In this document: positions 25,980 through 33,718 of the stretch, one piece after another
Position numbering within the stretch: the first letter of the stretch is position 1
How the letters are laid out: each line of letters begins with the position of its first letter
Origin: JAGWBD01 sp965220615
Lineage (GTDB): Bacteria; Chloroflexota; Anaerolineae; Aggregatilineales; Phototrophicaceae
Assembly (NCBI GenBank): GCA_965220615.1
Contig: CBDCQL010000001.1
Span: forward strand, 124,001-188,000
DNA length: 64,000 nt
Direction of reading: 5' to 3'
Translations under genes and position numbers: made by a program
The notes under the pieces: generated by a model
Database searches by the model: none
What the model saw: the letters and a program-made list of their open reading frames with translations, nothing else
What the model was told of the DNA's origin: nothing

Positions 25980-26767
25980 CCGCCCGCGCCCGTGACTTCG
26001 TCCAGCTCGCCGGCGGAGGCCGCCAGCCCCGCGCGCAGCAGACCGGTATCCACGCCCCACAGCAACAAGCGCGCGCCCATGCCATGAAAGGCGCGCAGTT
26101 CCTCCACGCTGGCCGGGTTGGAGCCCCAGACCAGACCGTGGCGCCGGCAGGCCTCATCGAGCAGGCCCAGCGTGTCCATGTAGCTAACGCGGCGCTCCGC
26201 CGGTTCCAGACGCATGCGCAGGTCCAGGTCCGTCGGCCCGACGAAAAAGCCCTCGAAGCCGGGCACCGCCGCCATCTCGTCCAGATTGGCGAGGCCGGTC
26301 GGCGTTTCCAGTTGCACCAGCAGGAAAGTCTCGCGCAGGGCGTGGTCGGCCATGCGGACGTGGTCGCCGCCCTCGCCCAGACCGTAGCGCGCCTGCAGGT
26401 TGGGCTGACCCATGCCGCGATCGCCCAGGGGCGGGTATTTCACCCTGGACACCAGGTCACGGACCTCGTCGGCGGTGGAGACCTGAGGGATGGCCAGGCC
26501 GGCGGCGCCGTCCTCCAGGTAGCGGCCGAGGCTCATTTTCTCGCGCGTGTTGGGGCGCACCAGAACGTCGATGTCGAAGAGTTGCGCGAAGGCCAGCATG
26601 GTGCGCACCTCGCTGTCGTCCAGCGGGTGGTGCTCCATGTCGAGCCAGATGCAGTCGTAGCCACTGTGGGCGGCGTAGGCGAGGAAGGGCGGCAACACGT
26701 GCCCCGTCATGGCGATGCGGATCGCCTCGCCCGCGCGTATCTTCTCCATCACCCGACTTCTGCGCAT
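25976..26767 (-). CDS. HpcH/HpaI family aldolase (copy 1)
   Basis: A 263-residue class II aldolase of the HpcH/HpaI family, which splits 2-keto-3-deoxy acids or 4-hydroxy-2-oxo acids into pyruvate and an aldehyde. Catalytic and metal-site blocks are IWLDMEHHPLDDSEVR (His), VRPNTRE (Arg), LVQLETPTGLANL (Glu metal ligand) and FFVGPTDLDLRM (Asp metal ligand). The start has the unusual sequence RRSRVMEKIR that is repeated exactly in its paralogue in the rRNA locus (42015-42827). Translation is coupled to HyuB by an ATGA overlap. A repeat module lies in the 81-base gap upstream. Confidence 0.88.
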   Translation of the reverse strand: MRRSRVMEKIRAGEAIRIAMTGHVLPPFLAYAAHSGYDCIWLDMEHHPLDDSEVRTMLAFAQLFDIDVLVRPNTREKMSLGRYLEDGAAGLAIPQVSTADEVRDLVSRVKYPPLGDRGMGQPNLQARYGLGEGGDHVRMADHALRETFLLVQLETPTGLANLDEMAAVPGFEGFFVGPTDLDLRMRLEPAERRVSYMDTLGLLDEACRRHGLVWGSNPASVEELRAFHGMGARLLLWGVDTGLLRAGLAASAGELDEVTGAGG

Positions 26768-26799
26768 GCTCTCCTCCCCTATTCCTGCCCCACGCGAGT

Positions 26800-26836
26800 A
26801 TAGCGAGGGCCCCGTCCCGAAGCATCCAGCAGGACA
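26800..26836. repeat. Interspersed repeat module (single copy)
   Basis: TAGCGAGGGC-CCCGTCCCGAAGCATCC matches the terminal arms of the element at 6104-6294 and the copy at 51891-51924 (about 33 of 37 positions against the latter in reverse complement). It sits in the gap between the phosphoesterase and aldolase genes. Confidence 0.75.
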
Positions 26837-26848
26837 GCGCCGCGGCGC

Positions 26849-27712
26849 TCAGTCGCGCCCGATGTGGTACTCCGGCGGCGTGAACTGCCAGACGTCCGCC
26901 GCCCGAAAGCGCGCCAGTGCCTCGGCATCCAGGGGCGACCCGGGACAGCAACGCCGACGCCACTGGTTAAAGGTATGCACCTGCAGGCGCGCCTGGCGGA
27001 ACTCCTCGACGACCAGTTGCGCCGTGATGCCGTACTGCTCGACAAAGCGCTGCCGCTCGAATTCGGCGAAGAGCGGCGCCGGATCGTAGTGGACGCATTG
27101 CTGCTCGACGCGCCATCCACCCGGGCTGCCCTGCAGCAGCGCGTAACGCGCTATTCCCGGCCGGCCGTCCAGCGGCACGCCGACCGAACCCGGGTTGATC
27201 AGTTGCCAGGGCCCCGCGCGCCGGTCCAGCGGCAGATGCGAATGGGCCGCGGCGACGCAGGGCTCCTCCACGCCCTCCAGCAGCGCGACCAGTTCCGCCT
27301 CCGGCAGCAGCGGATGCAGGCTGCGCAGGTGGTCGCCTGGCGCGCCATGCAACACGCGCAGCGACGGCGCGTCCACGAAACGCAGCGACAGTTCGTCCGG
27401 CCAGCAGGCGACTTCCCGCCGCCAGCGCTCCCCGAGTTGGTCGAAGAGCCAGGGCAGCAGTTCGTAGTCGCTCCAGTGCGCCGGCATACGCGCCGTGCCA
27501 TATTCCAGCAGGTAGTACTCGTTGTTGCCGCGGATGACGACGCAGCCGCGCTCCAGCACCCGCTCCAGCACGGCGGCCGAAAAGGGCCCCCAGTTGATGA
27601 CGTCGCCGGCGACGACGATCCGGTCGACGGCCTGGGCGTCGATGCGCGCCAGCACCGCCTCCAGCGCCGGCAGGTTGCCGTGAATGTCGGCCAGCAGGGC
27701 CAGACGCGTCAT
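26849..27712 (-). CDS. Calcineurin-like metallophosphoesterase
   Basis: A 287-residue protein of the YfcE/MJ0936-type metallophosphoesterases. Metal-site motifs are LLADIHGNLPALEAVL (D-x-H), VAGDVINWGP (GDxxxxGP) and IRGNNEYYLL (GNxE), with later His in LHGAPGDH, AAHSHLPLD and NPGSVGVPLD. Such enzymes hydrolyse phosphodiesters or nucleotide phosphates. The C-terminal 60 residues beyond the core are helical and unassigned. The ATG overlaps the TGA of a short frame (27709-27795) by ATGA, implying that a gene end, now cut off by the restriction-modification insert, once preceded it in an operon. Confidence 0.85.
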   Translation of the reverse strand: MTRLALLADIHGNLPALEAVLARIDAQAVDRIVVAGDVINWGPFSAAVLERVLERGCVVIRGNNEYYLLEYGTARMPAHWSDYELLPWLFDQLGERWRREVACWPDELSLRFVDAPSLRVLHGAPGDHLRSLHPLLPEAELVALLEGVEEPCVAAAHSHLPLDRRAGPWQLINPGSVGVPLDGRPGIARYALLQGSPGGWRVEQQCVHYDPAPLFAEFERQRFVEQYGITAQLVVEEFRQARLQVHTFNQWRRRCCPGSPLDAEALARFRAADVWQFTPPEYHIGRD

Positions 27713-27795
27713 GTACTCTGTGGTTCGGGTTGCAGAAACGCGGAACCGCGTCGAAAGGCCGCCAGACGCAATACATTGTCGTCAAAGGAGAACAT
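27709..27795 (-). pseudogene. Detached gene 3' end (28 codons) coupled to the phosphoesterase
   Basis: A short minus frame encodes SFDDNVLRLAAFRRGSAF then LQPEPQST and stops at a TGA that overlaps the phosphoesterase ATG by ATGA. The block matches the C-terminal part SADEKVRRLAAFRRDS of the 94-residue protein on the other side of the restriction-modification pair (11 of 16 residues). The codons differ, partly at synonymous positions. It looks like the original or an alternative 3' end of that small gene, separated from its body by the insert. It could also be a free-standing mini-gene, as an ATG exists at 27795 with AAAGGAG-like sequence absent upstream. Confidence 0.55.
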
Positions 27796-27859
27796 TCGCG
27801 TTGAGTACGTCCTCCAATGGGGACACGACATGGTTTTGCCTACAGGATCAGTAAATCTA

Positions 27860-28741
27860 TCATGTCAGCAATTCATCGGGTAAATCTCTGAGAGCCCTAT
27901 GAATGCCTTCTGTATCCTCAGGAGGTCTTTGCAAGGTCTTTTGCACTCTATTTGCCAGGAAATCGTACAATTCCGTCAGGGGCCGATTGTTTCTGATTTG
28001 AATAAACTTCACCTGTTGATTCGCCGCAGTTTGCCACGCGTTCGACCTGGGACCCAATCTGTCGAAAAGGACAATGCCACCGGCGCCAACGCGGTTGATT
28101 TTGTCCTCAATGACCTCCTGGTTTCCCCGCTCGATCAACCCAACTTCCAGCCTAATTCTGCCACGACGACTTGCAATTTCAGCATCGACTTCACGTGCAA
28201 CTTCAACATCTCTCTGCAAGTTAGTCCAATAGTCCTGGTCCTCAACCAATCCCAGAATCGAAAGGCCGGCACGAACAAATGCCTTTTCGAGCGATTTGCC
28301 AACTCTGGATTTGCGCGCTCCACGGACAGTTAAAGTGGCTGAGCCTGCCCAAATCATCAACATAGCATCATTGAAGTCTAAACCGGGTCGGTCTTCAGTC
28401 TCATTCTTGATGTGTTGGATTATCTCATCCAGAAAATCAAGTCGATTGTCTTTTGACGAAACTCCGAGATTCCGGGCAGTTTTATTCGTCAGGCCAAGCA
28501 ACCACAAGGCCAAATCTCTCTCACTGTGCTTCAATTGTTCTTTGAGAGCAGTTGCCCAGATCTCGATGTCAGAATCTTCAGGCAGCGACTTGTTGACAGC
28601 AACGATTCGTTCATATGCGTCAAGTAGCTGTGTTCGGGTTTGTCCTTCCGTGTAGAGCCGGTAATTGTACCCCAGGAACAGCGCAGCAACGATCTGTCTG
28701 ACGCCGTCAGGAGAGTCGAGACTGAAAATGTTCGGTATCAA
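27860..28741 (-). CDS. Probable type II restriction endonuclease
   Basis: A 293-residue protein immediately after a DNA methyltransferase gene (4-base gap), the standard restriction-modification arrangement. A plausible PD-(D/E)xK-like core is REVDAEIASRRGRIRLEVGL followed by NQEVIEDKI, where D/E and the E-D-K triplet may be catalytic. The rest is helical. Base composition is visibly more AT-rich than the genes around. It may belong to the CfrBI-like endonucleases, whose partner methylase is also of the cytosine-N4 type, but I cannot confirm this from sequence alone. It would cut unmethylated foreign DNA at the site protected by its partner. Confidence 0.65.
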   Translation of the reverse strand: MIPNIFSLDSPDGVRQIVAALFLGYNYRLYTEGQTRTQLLDAYERIVAVNKSLPEDSDIEIWATALKEQLKHSERDLALWLLGLTNKTARNLGVSSKDNRLDFLDEIIQHIKNETEDRPGLDFNDAMLMIWAGSATLTVRGARKSRVGKSLEKAFVRAGLSILGLVEDQDYWTNLQRDVEVAREVDAEIASRRGRIRLEVGLIERGNQEVIEDKINRVGAGGIVLFDRLGPRSNAWQTAANQQVKFIQIRNNRPLTELYDFLANRVQKTLQRPPEDTEGIHRALRDLPDELLT

Positions 28742-28745
28742 TATC

Positions 28746-29903
28746 CTAACTCCAGGCGTATTGAAGGTCGTCGAAATCTACCGGTGAAGACGAAAACATA
28801 TCGATCAGTTGAAGACGGATTTCCTCAAAATAATCCGGGCACTTTTCTATGAGAACAAATCTCCTGCCAAGAGACGAGGCAACCTTGCCGACAGTTCCTA
28901 TTCCGGCGAAAGGATCAAGTACACAGTCTCCCTGAAACGAATAATATTCTACGACTCTTTTCACAAGTTCATCGGGAAAAACTGCTGGATGCACACTATG
29001 GCTGGCGGGTGTGATCTCCCAAATGTTGGTTCTTTCATAATTCCCCAGAATCCTCGACCTGGCCACCGCAAGTGGGTCCGGGTGATTTCTTAAGTTCCAA
29101 TCGATTAATCTGTCCGTTTGCTTGCGGTATACCATCACATATTCCGTGACAGTCACCGGTTTGTATTGCAAGGGTTGCCTGTCAGCCGCGAAGCGCCTGC
29201 CTCGTCCCAAATGCCAACCAGCCCCTTCTGGTTTACGCCAGATGATGTCATCAATGAATTCGAAACCCAGGTTGCTGAGGATGGGATGAAGGTCAAAAGG
29301 TATGGGCAACCGCTTACTTGAAGTGCTGCGGGATGTACGGCGAATCAGAACTGGTGAGAGATTTACGACAAGAAATCGCCCCTCTGCGAGCACATCGTGA
29401 CATGCCGAAAACGCTTCTGCAAGAAAGGCCAAATAGGCATCGTAGTCCAGATATTCAGCGTACTCGGCTTTTGCATTGAAGTAGGGTGGTGACGTGAAAA
29501 TCAACTGTGCACTTTCGGGTGGGAAATCCACAAGGACATCCCGACAGTCTCCCAAAATGACTTTGTTGGGTGTGGCGGGGAATGAGATTGAAGAATCCCT
29601 TTTCTGAAAAGTTTTGATCTTTTGGTCATTGGTGACGAACAGTCTCTTGCTGACGAGTGCTGGTGAGGGAAAGTGGCAAATCTTCCCATCGTTGCTGACT
29701 TGTAGTTCACCAATCGGCGCGCTCACATCTCGAGATGAAACAAGCGCGACACGCCAAAGACGCTTTCTGCCATCCCACTCTGGTAAACCAAGTGAGATAT
29801 CTTTCCGTTGTCGTCCCGAAAAATGAACGTCCAACCACCCCTTTGCCACCCGGCGCACATCATCTGTAAACAGCTTCGTGTTGGTCATTTTCTGTTTCTT
29901 CAT
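28746..29903 (-). CDS. Type II DNA methyltransferase (N4-cytosine or N6-adenine)
   Basis: A 385-residue SAM-dependent methylase. Motif IV is FTSPPYF (137-142); the S-P-P-Y form is typical of N4-cytosine methylases, though some adenine enzymes share it. Motif I lies C-terminally in VLDPFAGIGTVGKVA, which gives the beta-class motif order (IV before I). About 110 residues before motif IV form an extra domain (RKDISLGLPEWDGRKRLWRV...) that may recognise DNA. Base composition is AT-rich relative to flanking genes, indicating transfer. It is expected to protect host DNA from the endonuclease encoded right after it. Confidence 0.88.
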   Translation of the reverse strand: MKKQKMTNTKLFTDDVRRVAKGWLDVHFSGRQRKDISLGLPEWDGRKRLWRVALVSSRDVSAPIGELQVSNDGKICHFPSPALVSKRLFVTNDQKIKTFQKRDSSISFPATPNKVILGDCRDVLVDFPPESAQLIFTSPPYFNAKAEYAEYLDYDAYLAFLAEAFSACHDVLAEGRFLVVNLSPVLIRRTSRSTSSKRLPIPFDLHPILSNLGFEFIDDIIWRKPEGAGWHLGRGRRFAADRQPLQYKPVTVTEYVMVYRKQTDRLIDWNLRNHPDPLAVARSRILGNYERTNIWEITPASHSVHPAVFPDELVKRVVEYYSFQGDCVLDPFAGIGTVGKVASSLGRRFVLIEKCPDYFEEIRLQLIDMFSSSPVDFDDLQYAWS

Positions 29904-29925
29904 CCATGTAAGCTGCTGCGATATG

Positions 29926-30210
29926 TCATTGGCGCAACACTATACCTTTTCGAGAAGAGTCGCGCCGAAAGGCCGCAAGGCGCCGGACCTTCTCGTCCGC
30001 GCTGACCTGGGCGGCGAGGATGTCGTCCAGACGGCCGAGGTCGCGGCCGAGGGCGTCGCGCCGCTCCAGCAGATGGTTGAACTGCGCGTCGCAGGCGGGG
30101 ATGGCCGGCGGGGTGGCGCGAATTTCCGCCAGCACCTCCTCGCGCGCTCGCAGCAGTTCCCGCCGCAGGCCTTCCCCCTGCCCGGAGACTGTGTCAGGTG
30201 CCGGCGTCAT
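29926..30210 (-). CDS. Small helical protein downstream of HyuA, probably 3'-altered by the restriction-modification insert
   Basis: A 94-residue, mostly alpha-helical, charged protein (GEGLRRELLRAREEVLAEIR, HLLERRDALGRDLGRLDDIL). It overlaps the HyuA stop by 17 bases, so it is coupled to it. The last residues after RLAAFRRDS (SRKGIVLRQ) differ in composition from the rest and run into the AT-rich methylase region, while a matching end with another tail lies beyond the insert at 27709-27795. I read this as a gene whose end was replaced at the insertion point. Function unknown; no family recognised. Confidence 0.6.
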   Translation of the reverse strand: MTPAPDTVSGQGEGLRRELLRAREEVLAEIRATPPAIPACDAQFNHLLERRDALGRDLGRLDDILAAQVSADEKVRRLAAFRRDSSRKGIVLRQ

Positions 30211-32200
30211 CGGCGTTGTGCTCCAGCAGTAAATTGCGCCAGGGGTCGACCCTGGCCGTCCAGTCGGGCGCGACCCACACCGTGCTGTCCAGTTGCATCA
30301 CCAGCGCCGGCCCCTCCACCCGCATGCCGGGCAGCAGGCTGTCGCGTTCGTAATGCGCGATACCGTCCCGCTCGTGCAGCAGGGGCGCCGCCATCTCCGA
30401 GTCTTCGGGCTTCGCTTCCAGCAGCGGCTTGTCGACCAGGCCGATGGCCTGCAGGCGCAGGTTGACCACCTCGACCGCGCGTCGCGGCAGGGCATGGCCG
30501 TATTTCTGTCGGTGGGCCTCGTGAAAGGCCGCCGTCGGGTCGTCGCTGAAGGGCAAGGTCAGTTCCCAGGACTGGCCGGCGTAGCGCAGGTCGAGCAGGG
30601 CCTGGAAGCGCATGGCGGCCTCAGGGATACCTTCGCGGGCCAGTTGGGCCCGGGCGCGCTGCGTCATCTCCTCCAGGCCGTCGCGAAGGCCCTGCAGCGT
30701 GCCCGCCGTGGCCAGCGCCAGCACGGACCTGCTGCTCTCGCGCAACACGTCCGCCACCAGCAGGCCCAGGGCGCAGAGCACGCCTGGCCAGCGCGGCACG
30801 AGGATGCGGCGCATCTCCATGCGTTCGGCGACGTCGCAGGCGTGCAGCGGCCCGGCGCCGCCGAAGGCCATCAGGGTGAAGTCGCGCGGGTCGTGGCCGC
30901 GGGCGATGGACACCTGGCGCAGGGCGCGATCGATGTTGGCGGCCGCCACGTCAATGACGCCGCGGGCGGCCGCTTCCGGCGACAGTTGCATGGCGCGCGC
31001 CAGCTCTGCCATCGCCTGGCGCGCGCCCTCCAGTTCCAGACGCATGCCGCCGCCGAGGAAGTGGCCGGGATCGATGCGGCCCAGCAGGGCGTTGGCGTCG
31101 CTGACGGTGAGCTGGCGCCCGCCACGATTGTAGATCATGGGGCCGGGGTCGGCGCCGGCGCTTTGCGGCCCCACGCGCAGGGCGCCGCCGCTGTCGAGAC
31201 GCACCAGCGACCCGCCGCCCGCGCCGATGGTCTCGATATCGAGCACACGCAGCCGCAGCGGCATGCCGTCGATCTCCGCGTCCGCCCGTCGCGTCGGCCC
31301 GCCAGGGCAGAGTGCCACGTCGGTTGAGGTGCCGCCCATGTCCAGCGTGATGATGTTTTCGCGGCCGGCCAGGCGGGCGACCCAGGAGGCGCCGATGACG
31401 CCCGCCGCCGGTCCGCTGAGCGCAGTCTGCAACGCCTGCTCGCGCACCTCGTCGGCCGCGCTGACGCCGCCATCGGACTTCATCACCAGCAGTCGCGATT
31501 CAGTTGGCAGGGCCTCTTCCAGGCGATGCAGATAGCGGTTCATCACCGGCCGCACCCAGGCCTCCAGCGCCACGGTGCTGGCCCGCTCGTACTCACGGAA
31601 TTCCGGCAACACCTCGCTGGAGAGCGATATCTGCTGCGCCTGCAACAGCCCGCGTTGCAGGATGCGCGCGCGAATGGCCTCTTCGTGCTGCGCATTGACG
31701 AAACTGTAGAGCAGGCAGACCGCCACCGACTCGACTTCCTGTTCGACAAGGGTGTCGAGGACCGCGTCCAGCGCCCGCAGGTCCAGCGGCTGCAGCACCG
31801 CGCCGTGGTGGTCGAGCCGCTCGGGCACTTCATGGCAGCGCTCGCGCGGGATCAGGGGCGGCGGCAGGGTCGGCTGCAGGGCGTAGAGCACGGGTCGGCT
31901 CTGGCGGCCGATGAAGAGCAGGTCACCAAAGCCGCGGGTCGTGATGAGCGCCGTGCGGGCGCCCTTGCGTTCAAGGATGGCGTTGGTGGCGACGGTGGTG
32001 CCATGCGAAATGCGCGCGTCCAGCGCCACCCCCAGGGCGATCAGGCCCGCCAGCATGGCATCCGCAGGACTATCGGGCGTGCTGGGTCGTTTGTGGATTC
32101 GCAGACGGCCGTTTTCGGCCAGCACGAGGTCGGTGAAGGTGCCTCCGATGTCCACGCCGGCGAACATCGCGGGCCGCTGTGCTGCTTGCCGGCGTTTCAC
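30194..32200 (-). CDS. Hydantoinase A / N-methylhydantoinase (oxoprolinase) alpha subunit
   Basis: A 668-residue protein of the HyuA family with the actin-like ATPase fold. The N-terminal phosphate-binding loop is AGVDIGGTFTDLVL (13-26). Others are ISHGTTVATNAILERKG, LSGPAAGVIGASWVA, TLDMGGTSTDVALC (second phosphate loop) and MAFGGAGPLHACDVAERM. ATP-dependent hydrolysis or carboxylation of a cyclic amide or ketone with HyuB is the family role. The start overlaps the regulator gene stop by ATGA (32197-32200), so translation follows the DtxR-like regulator. HyuB lies 4 kb downstream. Confidence 0.9.
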   Translation of the reverse strand: MKRRQAAQRPAMFAGVDIGGTFTDLVLAENGRLRIHKRPSTPDSPADAMLAGLIALGVALDARISHGTTVATNAILERKGARTALITTRGFGDLLFIGRQSRPVLYALQPTLPPPLIPRERCHEVPERLDHHGAVLQPLDLRALDAVLDTLVEQEVESVAVCLLYSFVNAQHEEAIRARILQRGLLQAQQISLSSEVLPEFREYERASTVALEAWVRPVMNRYLHRLEEALPTESRLLVMKSDGGVSAADEVREQALQTALSGPAAGVIGASWVARLAGRENIITLDMGGTSTDVALCPGGPTRRADAEIDGMPLRLRVLDIETIGAGGGSLVRLDSGGALRVGPQSAGADPGPMIYNRGGRQLTVSDANALLGRIDPGHFLGGGMRLELEGARQAMAELARAMQLSPEAAARGVIDVAAANIDRALRQVSIARGHDPRDFTLMAFGGAGPLHACDVAERMEMRRILVPRWPGVLCALGLLVADVLRESSRSVLALATAGTLQGLRDGLEEMTQRARAQLAREGIPEAAMRFQALLDLRYAGQSWELTLPFSDDPTAAFHEAHRQKYGHALPRRAVEVVNLRLQAIGLVDKPLLEAKPEDSEMAAPLLHERDGIAHYERDSLLPGMRVEGPALVMQLDSTVWVAPDWTARVDPWRNLLLEHNADDAGT

Positions 32201-32874
32201 ACCAGGGCAAACTCGTCTTCAGCGCAAACGCGCAGCACGCTCGCCAGTTCGGGGCCGATGAAACAGTCGCGCTCGCCCAGGCGCAGGTGCAGCGGCCCGC
32301 TGAAAGGCGCGCGCGCCACCAGGGTCAGCCGCACGCCGGGCCGCAAACCCAGGCTGTCGAGATACTGCAGCATGTGCCCGTCATGGCTGTGCACGCGGCT
32401 GAGGCGCAACTGGCGGCCGGTCTCAACCTCGTTGAGCGCCTGGTCGCGGATGCGCGGCATGTGTCCGTCGCGCGTGGGGATCGGTTCGCCATGAGGGCAA
32501 CGACGCGGATGGCCGGCAAGCTGGTCCATGCGCTCCAGCACGACGTCGCTGACGACCGCGCCGAGTTCATCGGCCGAATCGTGGACCTCGTGCCAGCCCA
32601 GGGACATGACGTCGACCAGGAACACCTCCACCAGACGGTGACGGCGGATGTTTTGCAGGGCCACGCGCTCGCCGGCGGAGGTCAATTGAATGCCGCGCCC
32701 GGGACGCAGGTAACCGGCCTTCTTGAGGCGTTGCACCATACGCGTCACGGCCGGCGCGGAGACCTGCAGGACTTCGGCCAGGGCTGCGCCGGATACATTG
32801 GGGTCATCCTGCTGGTAGTGGGCCAGACGCCAGGCTTCCGCCAGGTATTCCTGCATGGTATTGCTGGGGTTCAT
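32197..32874 (-). CDS. DtxR/MntR family regulator with altered metal site
   Basis: A 225-residue regulator: winged helix (about 1-70, SGAALAEVLQVSAPAVTRMV), dimerisation and metal domain (71-140), FeoA/SH3-like C-terminal domain (GLRPGVRLTLVARAPFSGPL). Aligned on DtxR, the ancillary-site ligands His79, Glu83 and His98 are kept (HRLVEVFL, EVHDS), but the primary-site ligands Cys102, Glu105 and His106 are replaced by Asp, Gly and Ala (SADELGAVVS). Metal sensing may thus be weakened or changed. It is coupled by ATGA overlap to HyuA, an unusual partner for this family, and may control the hydantoinase cluster instead of metal uptake. Confidence 0.85.
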   Translation of the reverse strand: MNPSNTMQEYLAEAWRLAHYQQDDPNVSGAALAEVLQVSAPAVTRMVQRLKKAGYLRPGRGIQLTSAGERVALQNIRRHRLVEVFLVDVMSLGWHEVHDSADELGAVVSDVVLERMDQLAGHPRRCPHGEPIPTRDGHMPRIRDQALNEVETGRQLRLSRVHSHDGHMLQYLDSLGLRPGVRLTLVARAPFSGPLHLRLGERDCFIGPELASVLRVCAEDEFALV

Positions 32875-32937
32875 GCTCGCACCACCACAGCGACATCCGT
32901 CGCTACCGCGACAGCTTGCAATCAGGCCGGAGGTGTA

Positions 32938-33567
32938 TCATAGCCTGTTTTCGCCGGCATTGCCGCTATTCGGCGAGATTGTACGCGATTCCAGCCCAAG
33001 TTGCCGCAACAGGGAGTCCAGCGCGTCGGTCAGGGCAGCGGGCGTTCCGTCGTTGAGCAGGGTGTGGTCGGCAATGGCGATTGGTCCGCCCTTCTCCAGC
33101 GTGGTGATCTCCCGCAAGTCGCGCGCTTCGGCCGCCGCGGCATCCAGCGGACGCTGGGGGCGTTGGCCGAGGCGCCGATAGCGACGTTGTCGCGCGCTGA
33201 CGATGGCGACCACCAGCAGACTGGCGTCCAGTTCGCGCCTGAGCAACTGATATTCGGAGAAGCTGTAAAGTCCGTCGATGAAAATGACGGGTGTGCCCTG
33301 CAAGAGTTGCCGCAGGACGGGCAGGGCCAGCCGGGCGATGGCCTCCCGTCCCTGCAGGGCGCGCAGGTCCTCGCGCACGATTCGTTCGCTCTCCTGCGTC
33401 CAGGGCATGCCACGGCGTTCCACTTCGTCGACGACGATCTGACCAAAGCGAAAGCCACGATAGCCGCGACAGCGCAAATGATCTGCGCAGAGGGTCTTGC
33501 CGGCGCCTGGCATCCCGACCAGCGCGATGGCGCAGGGGAGTTCGATGGCCTTCATACCTTCATCCAC
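32938..33567 (-). CDS. UPF0200-like P-loop kinase
   Basis: A 209-residue P-loop protein. The Walker A loop is GMPGAGKT (18-25), followed by FRFGQIVVDEVERRGMPWTQ and IFIDGLYSFSEYQLL; near the end IAIADHTLLNDGT matches the 'xxADyxixNdg' ending of the UPF0200 and dephospho-CoA-kinase-like nucleotide kinases. UPF0200 proteins are best known from archaea. They probably phosphorylate a nucleotide or cofactor; the true substrate is unknown. The N-terminal start is uncertain (a second Met at residue 5). It lies 63 bases upstream of the DtxR-like gene in the same direction. Confidence 0.65.
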   Translation of the reverse strand: MDEGMKAIELPCAIALVGMPGAGKTLCADHLRCRGYRGFRFGQIVVDEVERRGMPWTQESERIVREDLRALQGREAIARLALPVLRQLLQGTPVIFIDGLYSFSEYQLLRRELDASLLVVAIVSARQRRYRRLGQRPQRPLDAAAAEARDLREITTLEKGGPIAIADHTLLNDGTPAALTDALDSLLRQLGLESRTISPNSGNAGENRL

Positions 33568-33718
33568 GCTTGCATGCGCAGGTCAGTATAGGCCTGCGCT
33601 GCAGCAATGTACAGCAGGCGCCGAATGGCGGAGGCATGAGAGATCAGGGGGACGCCTGGTGTACGCAGGCGCTGGCCCCCGGGCGCGGGGCGCAAATGGC
33701 CGGGCGTCAGCGCTCGCG

